From positions 248,001 to 312,000 of the forward strand of contig JAWWNJ010000189.1 of assembly GCA_037176885.1 (NCBI GenBank): DNA of 64,000 nucleotides, read 5' to 3'. The notes under the pieces were generated by a model, which worked only from the letters and a program-made list of their open reading frames with translations, had not been told where the DNA came from and searched no databases. Position 1 is the stretch's first letter. Each line of letters opens with the position of its first letter. The position numbers and the translations under genes were made by a program. Source of the stretch: Favolaschia claudopus. Its lineage: Eukaryota; Basidiomycota; Agaricomycetes; Agaricales; Mycenaceae. Below are positions 22,425 through 33,364 of the stretch, one piece after another.

Positions 22425-22622
22425 ATGGTGCGGATGCCACGCCCACACGTTCGCCGCACCCTCGTTCTCCGCCCTCGCGCCCTCTCGACCTCCGTCCCAC
22501 CGTCGCACCTCCCACAACCCCACTCTCACGCCCCAACTGCCGCCTCACTCCCTCAATACCCTCGCCACCGACAACGCCGTTTCGGTACATCGTGCGTCGA
22601 CTCTCTCGAAAACGACTAGAAC
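22425..22622 (+). CDS. possible first exon of an unknown protein (Arg/Ser/Pro-rich start)
   Basis: An ATG at 22425 begins an Arg-, Ser- and Pro-rich, acid-poor segment (MVRMPRPHVRRTLVLRPRAL) running 64 codons to a stop. Its composition is like a mitochondrial presequence, but no following domain could be joined and the whole stretch is C-rich, which alone can open such a frame. It is reported as a weak candidate only. Confidence 0.2.
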
Positions 22623-23321
22623 TCCAAATCGAGTGAGCTCTTTCACAAACGAACAAATAAATAACTTACCTGTCCCAATAGATCGAAGCGCCGCCGTTCC
22701 GCGTTGTAAAGGATTCAGGAAGCGCAGCCGCGGAGAGACGAGGTTGATGTTTATGCGTGCGGCTTGCGGTGCAGGCTCACAGCACAAAATAAAATCCGGG
22801 TCGCGGCAACCTGCCCACGAGAAAAACAACGGTGAGTGATTCTAGCCCAATCTCTCTCTCTTTCTGACGCTGTCAGCCCACCCACAGCCTTTCGCGCCAT
22901 TCCACGACAGCGCGCCTTTTCTCGTCCTCACACCCCCAACACATCACTGACCCGTGGCTTTCGAATGCAATGCGTTCGCTCACTTACATTATTGGCCTTG
23001 TTATTTTGCTTGATAGTTCACACAAATATCTATATATATGGGGTTTTTCACGATGAGTTGCCCTTGAAAGTTAGGCCGGTTACTCATGGCGGTGGTCAGA
23101 TACAGTGTAGTACGGCTCGATGGTGATCAACTTTGATGTTTTCGATCTATGCTCCGCATTTGTATCGCAAAAATCCTGGAACTCGTGTAGGCACTACTAG
23201 AGCATATAACAAGTAGGTATTGAGTATAATTATGGGTACTTTTCGTATGAGAGGAAGTGCGATGAACGACACAAAATTTTGATCCCAAATGTCACGTTTC
23301 GGGTTCCTTGGTGAACGGATG

Positions 23322-25535
23322 TCACACGTCACCTTCCTCATTCAGCTCATCCTCCTCCTCCGAATCCTCATCCTCCACGACCGGTAGCTTCGGTTTCTTG
23401 CCCAATTTCGGCTTTGGGGGAAGGTCCTTCTTCTTCACGCCGGTTTCCTGCAGCTTAGAGCATTCCGCCACCCAGTTCTCAACAGCAGCAGCGTGCTGGC
23501 GCTTCATCTCAGCCCATTCCAGCCCAATCTCTGCTCGCAACTCTTTCCTTCGCTCCCGCTCGACCCGCTTCTTCTCCTTCCCCGCTTCCTTCGCCTTCTT
23601 CCCCTCGCTGATCTCATTCACCTTGGCAACAAACTCGGCTGATGAGAGGCACTGAGCTTTGCCTTGAAAAAGCTTTGCTCGCTCCGTCACTTGTTTCTCC
23701 TCCTGCAATCGCAGTGCCTGGTTCATCTTCTTCAACCCCATGCCCTGAAAAATCATCGTTGCATTCCCTTCCTCGATGATCTTGTCCCTCACGACGACAT
23801 TTTGGTGAGCAAGTGCAAGCTGTTTCCGCAGCTCCACGATCTCATTTTCAAGCCGACCGTTTGTTTTATAGGAATCGTCGTTCCGGTCGGGAGTGTAGAG
23901 GGACCAGTCCGGTGTTGGGATCGACTGGGGAACATGTTGGATGACAGGAGGGACGATGGCGGTGTCGTATGATTTGATTTTGGGAGTGCTGAGGAGGAGA
24001 GACCCTCGGGAGGTGGTTCCAAGGTGCGAGTACAGTGTCCTCATTTTTTTTGAAGGTGACCAGAGCTCAGGATCTATGTTTTCATCCTCTTCATCCCGTC
24101 TTCGCCGGCGCGTGGGCGTTTCGGCTAACCTCGACGTGCTCGCTACGTTGGAGGGCGACAAGTCGAAGCGGGTGGGAGGGTGCAAGCGCATCGCATTCGT
24201 TATCGCGCGGACTGGGCTCGGCTGTGGCATCGGAAACTCTGCACGAGTCGATGTCGCGAGGCTCGGCTTCATCTGGTCCTCGCTGACGAAGTCCGGATTG
24301 AACGGTACGACACCTGTCACCTTGAAAGCCGAGCGGACAGTTGACTCGTCGAAGGCTTCGGTGTAGGCTTTCGACCAGACAGTCATGAACTCGGCTTTCG
24401 AGACGTCGCGCATGTGCTCGTCCTCGAAAGCAATGATCGCCGCCTGCCAGCAACTCTTCATCTTTGCGAAGCATACGACATCAAGACCTTGAAGTGCATG
24501 CGTGCAGTGCGGGGGATAACCTAGTAAGATAATGTTGTTCTCCCGGCAGAATTTGACGACCTGGTCACTGTAGTGCGAACTGTGGCCATCAAGAAGCAGC
24601 ACTCGCGGGAGACCATTGGCCTCATCACGCGTCGCCGGGTCGAAGACTTTGATCAGCCACTCGTATCCAAGCTCTCCGTTGGTCCAGCCATTTGAAGACT
24701 TTGCGATGCTAGTTCCGGCTTGTGAGTGGGCTTTTAATCATCGTGACTTGACTCACAATGCATTGATTGTGTTCCCGTTGTTCCAGTTACTCTGGAAATT
24801 CATTCCCGGGAAGATGATCATCGGCGGGACATTCATCTTCCCATCGCCGCGAATTGTTACGAGCGCGGTGATGTTCTGTCGGCTTGCACCACCCTGCCTA
24901 TGCTGGGTCTTGGTCCCGCGTGCCCCAATCACCCGTTCCTTTCCCGTATAACCAGTCGGAAACCCGCTTTCATCCATTCCATATATTCTGTCAGGTGAGA
25001 CCCCCGCATCCACAATGTACTTCTTCACTAACTCCACCCAGGACTTGACGGCCTCCGGATTGAGGCTCCGTGCGCGCTGAGTGTCGAGGGGCTTGCTCCA
25101 GAAGGTACTGAGCGCGTCTCGATGTCTGTCAAGGAAGCTAAACACCCATTTCTTCCCCACCGGCTCGTAGTCGGGTCCGTGAAGGGCCTGGAGCGCCGTA
25201 TTGGCATACTGCTCTATCTGTCGATGGATGAATGGGAAGCCTCGATCCGCGGATTCACGCATGAACTGGACGAGTGCCCACTCCGTGACGATGGGGACCT
25301 TTTGCTTCTTTTGATTGGCTTGTCGAATACTCTGTCCACCATGTACTCGTCGAGATAGTGTCATGTAAGGAATCCCGTATTTGAAAGAGAGATCAGAGAC
25401 AGTTTTGGGCTTGCCTAAGATGGCGGGCTTGACGCGCTCCCTGTCCCACTCCTGCACCGCCGCCGCTATATTTGCCTCCTTCTTTCGACTGGCCTCCTGG
25501 GCTTTGACCCGATCGGACTTTGCGCGGTACACCAT
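23322..25535 (-). CDS. pogo/Fot1-type DDE_1 transposase (two exons)
   Basis: This is the transposase of the element, catalysing cut-and-paste transposition in the nucleus. The chosen ATG is at 25535 (MVYRAKSD). Exon 1 is 25535-24757 and exon 2 is 24708-23322, joined across a 48-nt GT-AG intron (24709-24756); the product is about 721 aa. The N-terminus has a basic helix-turn-helix region (VSDLSFKYGIPYMTLSRRV) followed by a second CENP-B/Tc5-like HTH segment. The catalytic DDE_1 domain shows GMDESGFPTG (first Asp), VLLLDGHSSHYS (second Asp) and PPHCTHALQGLDVVCFAKMK (third Asp). The C-terminal third is a charged coiled coil ending in an acidic tail (EDEDSEEEDELNEE). Without the intron the frame stops at 24753; with it, reading is open throughout, so it may be functional. 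The intron placement rests on restored homology (IAKSSNGWTNGELGYEWLI), not transcripts. Confidence 0.85.
24709..24756 (-). other. 48-nt spliceosomal intron in the pogo transposase
   Basis: On the minus strand the donor is GTGAGT, a likely branch point TGATTAA sits mid-intron, and the acceptor is AACTAG. Only this acceptor restores the conserved transposase frame; two nearer AGs lead into a stop. Confidence 0.75.
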
Positions 25536-26100
25536 GAGAACTGGACAGTAGGGATTGGCTAGAGAAGACGGAGAGAGGTGATGGACAGACGCGTCAACAA
25601 ACACCTGTCACGCTTCCACGTGCATGATCTTGTCCATTTCCTTTCGGCCGCATCTTTTGTTCGATCCTCTCACACATGGGGAAGGAAACATACCTAAGAT
25701 CAAGGCCTTTATGCCGGAATTTGTTTTGAGACGAAAAGTGCCCCCATTGAAGTAGGATCACGGAGAAGAAAGTCGGTGATTCCTTGATTTGTCGCGTATT
25801 GACACAAAACTTGGCCTCAAACGATACTTGTCTCTTCTTTGCATTCAGAATTAATACAGTAGGTAGGGCTAGCATAGATAATGATATTCTAATACAAGGG
25901 ACAAGCCTCCGGTGAAGAGGTGTGGTGAAAAAAAAAATAATCACCAAGGAACACTCCTTCCCCATTGAGCCGTACTACACTGTACTGATACTGATACTGA
26001 CCGGAGTTTAAAGTGCGGCCCGATCAATCCCGCGGCCAAATTTGACAGCTTCTCGGCCATTCCCGGCTAAGGTTGAACTTGAACTGTTTTTCTGCGTTGA

Positions 26101-26928
26101 TTCAGCTCTTTCGCTGTCAGAGTCAGTGAGTTACTAGTCTTATTGATCAAGTACAGGGCCACTTTGATACTCTATCTACAGAAAGGTGCGGCATTGAGGG
26201 TCAATATAAATGGTATAATGATTGTGATTGTGCTGGTCGTGCCATGGTCTGAAACTAATTTACACACCTTGAGTGCTACTTGTGAGTGTTTACTTGAGGG
26301 GTTACATACTAGACCATTGAATACTTAAAGGGATTCCACATAAATAGATAGTCTTTCTCAATTCAATCAATCTTAGCTAGGTTGAAAGCTGGTTGAATGT
26401 TCACACTGAAAACAACAGCTCTCCGAGCTCTACAATTTACAGACTACCAAAGTATACACACAGAGAAAGCTCCCGGGCAGTTTACGCTAATACAAGTCGC
26501 AAATATGAGAATGCAATCATAATCACCGAGAGAAACAAGAGATTTGATACATTGAGGCGAGGTTTGCCTTCAGCAAAGACTGCGGTTGCCTAGACTATAT
26601 CAACCAATATAATTCTCGATGGCTTGCATGAACACAGACGAAGTGCCTTGCTTTGTAACGGAGATTGAAACAATGAATTGAAATCCAGCGGCGCCGTTGA
26701 CTTCGTCTTAAAGCAGTAGAGTCCGTAGACCACCTTTCTGCGAGCAAGATAAGCTAGGGAACGGCCTAGATTCTCGTAAGCAGACAGTCTTAGATAGCTT
26801 CGAGTCAGCGTACCAAACTTCAAGTCAAAGGAAAGAAACTTACTTGTGGTTTTAGATTTTGTTTGGCTCCACTGCTACTATGAAGAATCTTGAGTGCCTC
26901 CCTCGATGAGCTGTATGAAACTAAATCC
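26101..26928. other. no gene seen
   Basis: Flank of the pogo target sequence. AT-rich DNA with only short uninformative frames and no defined repeat. Confidence 0.4.
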
Positions 26929-27541
26929 CTCACCGGCCACGTTCGGGGCCAACTTCATAAAAAATATCAGCCTGAACCGCTGAAACGGCGTTGACAATTT
27001 GACCTTGCGGACCGCGGTACATTAGATTGGATTTTGATTGATACCTGAGTAAATTGGGTTCGGTAGAAGTAAACCAGACACTTTGGCTCATCCTACAATG
27101 GACGAAATCGGCGGGGGTCTGACGAAAACAAAGGAAACGGGTTGGAAAAGCAAGTTGAACCGCGAACACGTGTGGTTGCAGTGATTGATCTTGAATTCAA
27201 ACTCCGGTCAGTATCCGGAGAATTGATGGCAATGAACTGGTCGACAACAAAGACAGATATGCAGCTGCTGTTATCTGGGAAGTCTTTTCTACACTTGAGG
27301 ACCATCCTCCCTTTATGTGAGACTTTTCCGCTCCAAAATGAGTATTTTTTGCGCTTTATTTCAGTATCTGGCCAGTAGACGGCAAGCCGTAATGCTCTTG
27401 GATCCGAAGCATGACAGCGGGAGAAAAGGCGAGTAGTACCGATGTCGGCCGAAAATAGTACTGAGAAATATCCCCGAGATCCCCGGAATCTCCCCGCAAT
27501 ATTTCGTTTCTTTATTTTCTTTATTTTTTTATTTTTGTCCA
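26929..27541 (+). mobile_element. remnant matching the 5' flank of the Harbinger element
   Basis: From about 26930 to 27541 the sequence parallels 50830-51371, including GTGATTGATCTTG, ATTCAAACTCCGGTCAGTATC, ATCTGGCCAGTAGACGGCAAG, GATGTCGGCCGAAAAT and the pyrimidine tract before GTCCACC. In the 51-kb copy this region lies just upstream of the transposase ATG. Here no transposase follows, so it is a non-autonomous or truncated copy. Confidence 0.65.
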
Positions 27542-27623
27542 CCACCATCAGTATCGGGCCGAAAGTTAGGGCCTAATAACTTCAGTCTCGTGACGCCTTT
27601 GAGTCACACATTGTGTGACAATA

Positions 27624-28072
27624 GAGAGTTTGCGGTGAGCCGCCAGAAGCCACCTGGTGGCTCCAACGGCATGCGGATTGGAGCGGCTACGTCATGTGGC
27701 GGCTCGTTCAGCGGCTCGTCGCGCGCGGTCCTTAGCACGATTTCGAGGTTGGGTACCTTGTATATTTGACTATACCTTCAGCCAATGAGAGTTCGTTGTC
27801 CAAAGGTGCATAATTGTTTTGAATTGAAGCAATTTCCAGCGTCAACCGAAGTCTTCGGCTCAAATGTGCGATGGCGTCAGATTTTCGGGTCGGATTTTGT
27901 TCGTGTGTGTATGGCTCAAGATATAGATGACTAAGTACTAAGAATAGACTTGCAAAACCAAATTTAAACCAGTCTTACCAGCCACCAAACGAGCCGCCAG
28001 ACAGCATAGCCGCTCCAATCCGCATGCCATTAGAGCCGCCAGGTGGCTTCTGGCGGCTCACCGCAAACTCTC
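27624..28072. mobile_element. 449-bp MITE with long inverted ends (about 80 bp)
   Basis: The left arm begins GAGAGTTTGCGGTGAGCCGC and the right arm is its complement, ending CCGCAAACTCTC. The arms stay paired through the CCACCTGGTGGCTC and GGCATGCGGATTGGAGCGGC words. TA flanks both ends (27622-27623, 28073-28074). The ends resemble the 12127-12494 element. No ORF. Confidence 0.75.
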
Positions 28073-28139
28073 TAATGTGACGGGTCGTGTCTCTCTCTCT
28101 CGCTCGTCAACGACACCGACGTGTTGTCGACATCCCAGC

Positions 28140-29658
28140 ATGCCGGAATACGATATAGCCAACGCTCTGGAACATGAGGTATCTAAGGCGCTGCGCTCAG
28201 AGGCTAAGATATCAAAAACCTGGCCCGAAGGTGTGTATTCCAAGTCCATTGAATTTTCTTGCTACAGTCATGCTTCAGGTCACCTCGAGTTCTTTCCGCG
28301 ATCTTTCACTATTGGGACTAGCGTCAAGTCCTATACAACACTCACTGCAGACCGGGGGGACTACCAAGAATCTCAGGAACCCCTTCCTAATCTTCGATTC
28401 TACGAAAATGAGTGGGATATTGCTCGTGTTCCCAACGAAGCCGACTGGGCGTATTTGGCACATCATCAGCTCGACTCTGGTCCTGTTCATGTGGCTGTTC
28501 GCGGTAAGAACTTAGCTTTCACCGCAGATTTTGTGAGTGACTTTAATAACTTGTATGTCACCTTGGGCTTGAGGCTACTATTATCCCTATGACAGTCACC
28601 GACTACCGATTGCTCACCGCCCCTTGGAACTGCGTACCTGGCCCAAATGAAGACCCCGACAAGGCCGAGCTCATGCGCTCTTTCAATCTCCCTTACAAAT
28701 TTCGTGAACCCGGTGCTCGTACCATGGAAAAACTCACAGTCAACGTGTTTGCTGCCATTGTGACTCAGAATACTGCTATTAGCGGGTTTGTGCAAAGCGA
28801 CCCAGGTCGCTTTGGAACCCCGCAGATCTACACAACGAGCAGTCTCAGGCGTGAAGTCTCAGCGACCTAGGAGTGCCCTAGGGCAATACTCTTCTAGGTC
28901 GCTTAGAGTACACACCTGGTATCTGTTGTTGCGGAGATCTGAGCAATCGAAAAGCGACCTGGGTCGCTCGCACAAACTCGCTATTGTCTTCACCGACTTC
29001 AGTCGCCTCCTCCGCCTTCATGTTATCAGCAAATTCGGCGCCGAAGATCTCGTGCCTCGCTCTCAAGTCGGTTTCTTCCTGATTAAAAGTTGGATCTGCT
29101 GAGTCACCGCTACCGCTTCTAGCTATGGAACACCCGCTTATGGTCAGCGTTCCCCGGAGGACCAGATTGGGTGCGGGAATTACCTGAGGCACTGGCGTCT
29201 CTCGACGAATGGCAGAAGAAAGTTCTCAATGCGGGAAAAAGGAAGAAGAAGTGTATTGTCGATCTACTGACTGACGCTGATGGTCCCGGTGGGGGCATTG
29301 GCAAACATTTAGCGAATGACTTTCTCTACGAAGTAGCGATTCACCCAGACACGCCAAGCTTTGCTCTCTGTTCCAACGAGGCATTGTTTTCGCGGCTCCG
29401 TGCCCATCTTCCCATATTCATGGCAAGATGGACCTCTTCCAAGTTTCTCACAGCTTGCGCAGGTAGCACCAACTCGCTCAACCCCTTTGCTTTCAACACC
29501 ACTTCACATCGCAACTTCATTTCGTCCTACGTTCCTGTCTACCGACGCACTTCCGTCCGCGTCCCTCGTGATCTCTACAACTTTTATCTGAAAGAGGGAC
29601 TCTTCGATCCTGACCATATCATCGGTGCGCCATGTCACGTTCAATCGACTCAGTAGTA
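28140..29658 (+). pseudogene. unknown multi-exon protein gene, interrupted by a MITE
   Basis: I do not recognise the family. Exon 1 (ATG 28140 to 28532) encodes MPEYDIANALEHEV and continues through NLRFYENEWDIARVPNEADW. A 41-nt intron (28533-28573, GTGAGT...TTGAG) joins it to ATIIPMTVTDYRLLTAPWNC. The frame runs to about 28785, where a 192-bp inverted-repeat element is inserted, and protein-like sequence resumes (LAIVFTDFSRLLRLHVISKF). A last exon, probably entered at a CTAG acceptor near 29121, encodes LWNTRLWSAFPGG, DEWQKKVLNAGKRKKK and YVPVYRRTSVRVPRDLYNFY before a stop at 29658. Good amino-acid composition over several exons argues for a once real gene. It could be a host gene or the unknown ORF of a transposon. 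Confidence 0.45.
28786..28977. mobile_element. 192-bp inverted-repeat element with palindromic GCGACC ends
   Basis: The ends are GTTTGTGCAAAGCGACCC and its near complement GGGTCGCTCGCACAAAC. Each end is itself palindromic (GCGACCCAGGTCGC; GCGACCTGGGTCGC), and an internal pair of related words lies near 28860-28910. It interrupts the reading frame of the 28140 gene. The target duplication is not clear. Confidence 0.6.
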
Positions 29659-30846
29659 AAGAACTATTGGTTGAAACTATTCCAGGTAATCCTTACAATA
29701 TCCCCTTACAAATCAATGGAAGGAGATGCCTGTCCGCTTCTTCGTGGCAAGCAACACCAACCGATACCATATAATCAGGGCTCGGGTGCCTGCTGGGTGG
29801 CCAGATCGTGGGGAGGTAGGCTGATAACTTCCTCGTTCTCCACTGTTTACCGCATTACGCAGGAGCCGCTTCTCCTCGATGTCTCCAATGCTGGATTTAG
29901 CACGACTCTTGGGCCTGCATCATTTCGCGAGCAAGGGATTAATAAGCTAGATCTCGAAAAGGCTAAGGGTCTGGTGGCCAGAGGGCGTCCACGGAAGGCA
30001 AGATTTCCTTTCCGTTTTTCTTCCGCTGGCTTAGCGAATACCAGGCACCCCCTACCGGCCTACCAGGTCGCCCTCGAAAATCTCACACCAAATCAAGACT
30101 TACGATGATGGAGGGAGAAGCCCGTGTTCGTCGGCCAGTTGCTGTTTCTGCGGAGAAGGAAAATGTTCGAATGCTGGGCAGTGAAATATCCGAGGACGGT
30201 TCCCGGCGAAGCAAGCGTCTCAGAGTAGCTTGCTTCATGGAAACAAATTCGGACTTGCTGAGAACTTGTGGAAGCATATATCAATGCTATGTACTGGTTT
30301 GCAGGAAAAGTTGTAATGTGAGTTTCTGTGGCTGAACGGTCGGTGAGAGGACAGCGAGGAAGTCTTCCAAGATGGAGTGTCCCAAAAAGGGAAAGTGGTG
30401 TGTCGACAGTCTTCAGGTTATGGGGACTTGATAATGGGTGTAAATTCACAATCGAATGTGTTCAGGAGGGTTATAAGTAGCAGAAGCATGCAGGATCAAT
30501 CTGGCTAAGCCTCTGCTTCGCCGTGTGGGGTAGTATAACCGTCCAAAGTAGACTGTGACACGTGTGTGACAGCCTCTCGATTTCGACGCCAACTCGACAC
30601 AGCAGTCCAATTTGATGCTCGAAATACTCGGGTCTGGAGACCTTGTCCAGGTAAAATTACAACAAAGAAACCAATTGTAGGTAGCTAAATGCGGTAAACT
30701 TTGAGGAGGAGAAAAGCATAGTCGAAAAAAGCTATGGCGAGAAAAGGAACGAACAGCAAAATTAAACTAAACGGTAGGCGGCGGAATCAAGATGATACAG
30801 TATAGGTAGAGGAGCTGTAGTCTAGATATATAAGACGTGTACAGTA
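29659..30846. other. no supportable gene
   Basis: A 158-codon plus-strand frame (29632-30108) overlaps the end of the previous remnant in another frame and has no recognisable domain. The remainder is AT-rich spacer. Confidence 0.35.
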
Positions 30847-31372
30847 CTCGCAGTTACCAAAAGTAACCGAATTCGGGGTTTTTCTCACGAAATTACGATG
30901 GTCAAAGAACTTTGAGCGATGAAGGGTTCATTTACAGGTTGTTTTCTACAACTTTCATGATATAAACTTGGGCTAAGCTGTCACACAGGGGGTGAATAAA
31001 TTAATCTTCGAAATACCATTAATTTGGCCGTGTTTTCCTTTTTTGGAACACAGTCACCAGGATTCCAGGTGGGTGAGTACCTCAAAGATAGGTCTACTAT
31101 CTCATAACTCTGTACCTGAGAACTCAAAGTTTGCTGGGCTATCCTCATCCTTCAATGAGGGTGCTAAAACAGAGCAAGAAAGTGTTCATTTGATACATAA
31201 ATAAACAAACATAGAAAATCAGCACAGGGAAAGCCCAATAACTTCGGCGCGTGTTATGTGCAATAGCATATGACCATCCCCCCTCTCGCCCACCAGTTGA
31301 ACCAACTGCTAACTGTATTAGCTGGTCGCAAGCAAGGCATTTCTAAATTCGGTTACTTTTGGTAATGCCGAG
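30847..31372. mobile_element. 526-bp MITE of the CTCGG...AAAAGTAACCG family
   Basis: The ends CTCGCAGTTACCAAAAGTAA and TTACTTTTGGTAATGCCGAG are inverted and flanked by TA (30845-30846, 31373-31374). The size and termini match the 16164-16686 element, but the interiors are only partly similar. Confidence 0.75.
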
Positions 31373-31584
31373 TATAATAAATAGCCTAGGAGGGGGAAAG
31401 AAATCAAGTGGTAAGACGTACAAATTGAAGCGAGGAATGATTCCGAATGATAGCAGAGAAAACAGGCAAAGATGACATGGGCAAGCGGGAAAAAGAGAGC
31501 AACAGAAAGAGGTAAAAAGCTGAAGCAAAACATTTCTGGATAGCAAAGTGCATGCGCAAAACAAACAACTTGAAACGAAGACCG

Positions 31585-33002
31585 CTATTCAGTAGAAACA
31601 GATCGGCGCGGAAAATTCAGCAAGGGAATCAGTCTGGGAACCAGCCGAACGAGGTGCGTTTGAGTCAGACTGGCGGCATTTTTCTCTGCGTCATTGGCAA
31701 GGTCATGTTTCCGCGGTGCTCGAGTACCGTCACAGAAACCACCTTCACCGAACATTGCAACAATATTCTGCCACCCGCCGTAAAGCTCTGTGTCTGAAGG
31801 AGGAGTGCCCTTCCATACGCCCTTTGAAATGCGGCTGGCCCTGGAGAAAAGCCGGGTTTTTCGCCGAAATGTGTCCTGTGTCCACTCCAAATCAAGAAGG
31901 ACATCCTCAGTTGTGATCTTCAACCCCGCAGAAAATTCGGTTCTGCTGAACACATCTGAAGCGGAAAGCCCGAGGCGCGAAAGGATGGTGCACAGACGGC
32001 GGTGATTTCGGACAAGTCCCCACAGTACTCCATCCTTGCAAGTCTTGACATGCTTAGCACGGCATGTTTCCACCTCGGTGATACCAGCCTGCTGACAGAC
32101 GTAGGAAAGGCTGACTCCTGCTACGAACTGGGGCATGCGCAAAAGAGTATCTAGAGATTGTTCGCCTGCGATACGGCGATTGACTGGAAGGAGGGAGCCG
32201 GACGTCCGCAGGAAAGGGGGACAGGAGAAGAAGAGGGAATGCGTGATTGATTCGGGTAGAGGAGTGAAGGGTTTTCCGATTCGGTTTCAGAATGAATGGA
32301 ATTGAAGGAGTTAACTGAATCAACAACTGAGGTTCCTCTTTATGAAAATGAACAAAATGCAAGCTTACAGTCATTGAAGTCATACAGATCCTGCGCAGCA
32401 ACATCTATCCCTGATTGAATGGGGTACGAATTTGCATCTGGGTGTGGGATTGGAAATGGGGACGAATATGGGATGGATATCCCGCCAAAATTAGGGAGAA
32501 TCAGAATGAAATGGCGCGATAGATCTATCCTGAGGGTGCGTAGAGCGGCCTTGTAAACTGGAATCTCAGGCAAGCCCGGCCAATTGCGATCTATTGCACT
32601 GGCATAGATACGGGTTTGTACGACTCTGGTGGGATAGAAAAGGGAAAAGTTCCCAAGGCTACGATAGCCATACGCTGGATTTTGCTTTCTGTCATCAAAG
32701 ATAGGAACAGAAGTGGTCGCGACTTCCATGCTAGGATGCGCGCCCGGATTGGAGAGAATTTGAATGAGAGAATGGGGAATATTGGCAGAGAACTCGGGGG
32801 AGCCATAAAAGTGTAAGAAAATGGACAAGATAAGGGCGGATAAGTCAATACAACTGAGGTCTTCATTGAAGGTGACGGCTTGGGCAGGGACAGAGAGGTT
32901 GGGAAATGAAACATACTCCAGACCAGAGAGACTGGCAGCATCTGGGAGAGCCACCAGTGCACAAGAGACAACTTCGAAAGTCTCTTCTGAGCCCTCCATT
33001 TG
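31585..33002 (-). CDS. hypothetical protein, possible two-exon gene
   Basis: I do not recognise this family. The upstream segment (ATG at about 33002, MEGSEETFEVVSCALVALPD) stays open to about 32368, reading IDRNWPGLPEIPVYKAALRT near its end, and then meets a GTAAGC donor-like site. Downstream, 32125-31585 encodes GVSLSYVCQQAGITEVETC and DLEWTQDTFRRKTRLFSRAS. Joining the two needs an unusually long intron (about 240 nt) ending at a TAG near 32125; other exon arrangements are possible. There are no signal peptide, membrane segments or catalytic motifs that I can point to. It may be a host gene or an uncharacterised transposon ORF. It sits divergently from the integrase pseudogene that starts near 33365. 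Confidence 0.4.
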
Positions 33003-33364
33003 AACGGAATGAAAAGCGCAATGAGCGCGTTTGTATCTGCTTGTCATGTCACGTGGGTCGTGTACCACCGGCTATTACTGGCCGGAGGCAAGCAGTCGCA
33101 AGTCCTCCACTGCTACTATGTCTGTCTCTGGGCCAGCGCGGCAGGAATTGTTACAGCCTTTCGACAGCACTACTACTCGTACGAAAACACAGTCCGTGAC
33201 GCAGTTTCCAACTCGGCAGATGCTATTGTTCTATGGAGGCGAGCCAGTACCTAAGAGGAAAGCTCCCGCGATGTAGTTCTCTTGCTCAAACTGAATGAAT
33301 CCATCAGTATGCTGCTATTTTCCCCGAAGACGAACTTGACCTCGTACTGCACAATGTCGGTGCG

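Larger units (their letters stand above)
23103..25982 (-). mobile_element. complete pogo-like DNA transposon (2,880 bp)
   Basis: The termini CAGTGTAGTACGGCTCGATGG and its inverted partner (reading CCATTGAGCCGTACTACACTG at the right, one mismatch) bound the element, with TA at 23101-23102 and 25983-25984. The sequences on either side (GGTGGTCAGATA left, CTGATACTGATACTGACCGG right) are contiguous at 49350-49380, which is an unoccupied paralogous target and proves both ends. It encodes one transposase on the minus strand. Superfamily Tc1/mariner, pogo/Fot1 branch. Confidence 0.9.

Noticed and set aside
23308..24366. plus-strand frames opposite the pogo transposase
   Set aside because: They are antisense shadows of the minus-strand transposase exon.
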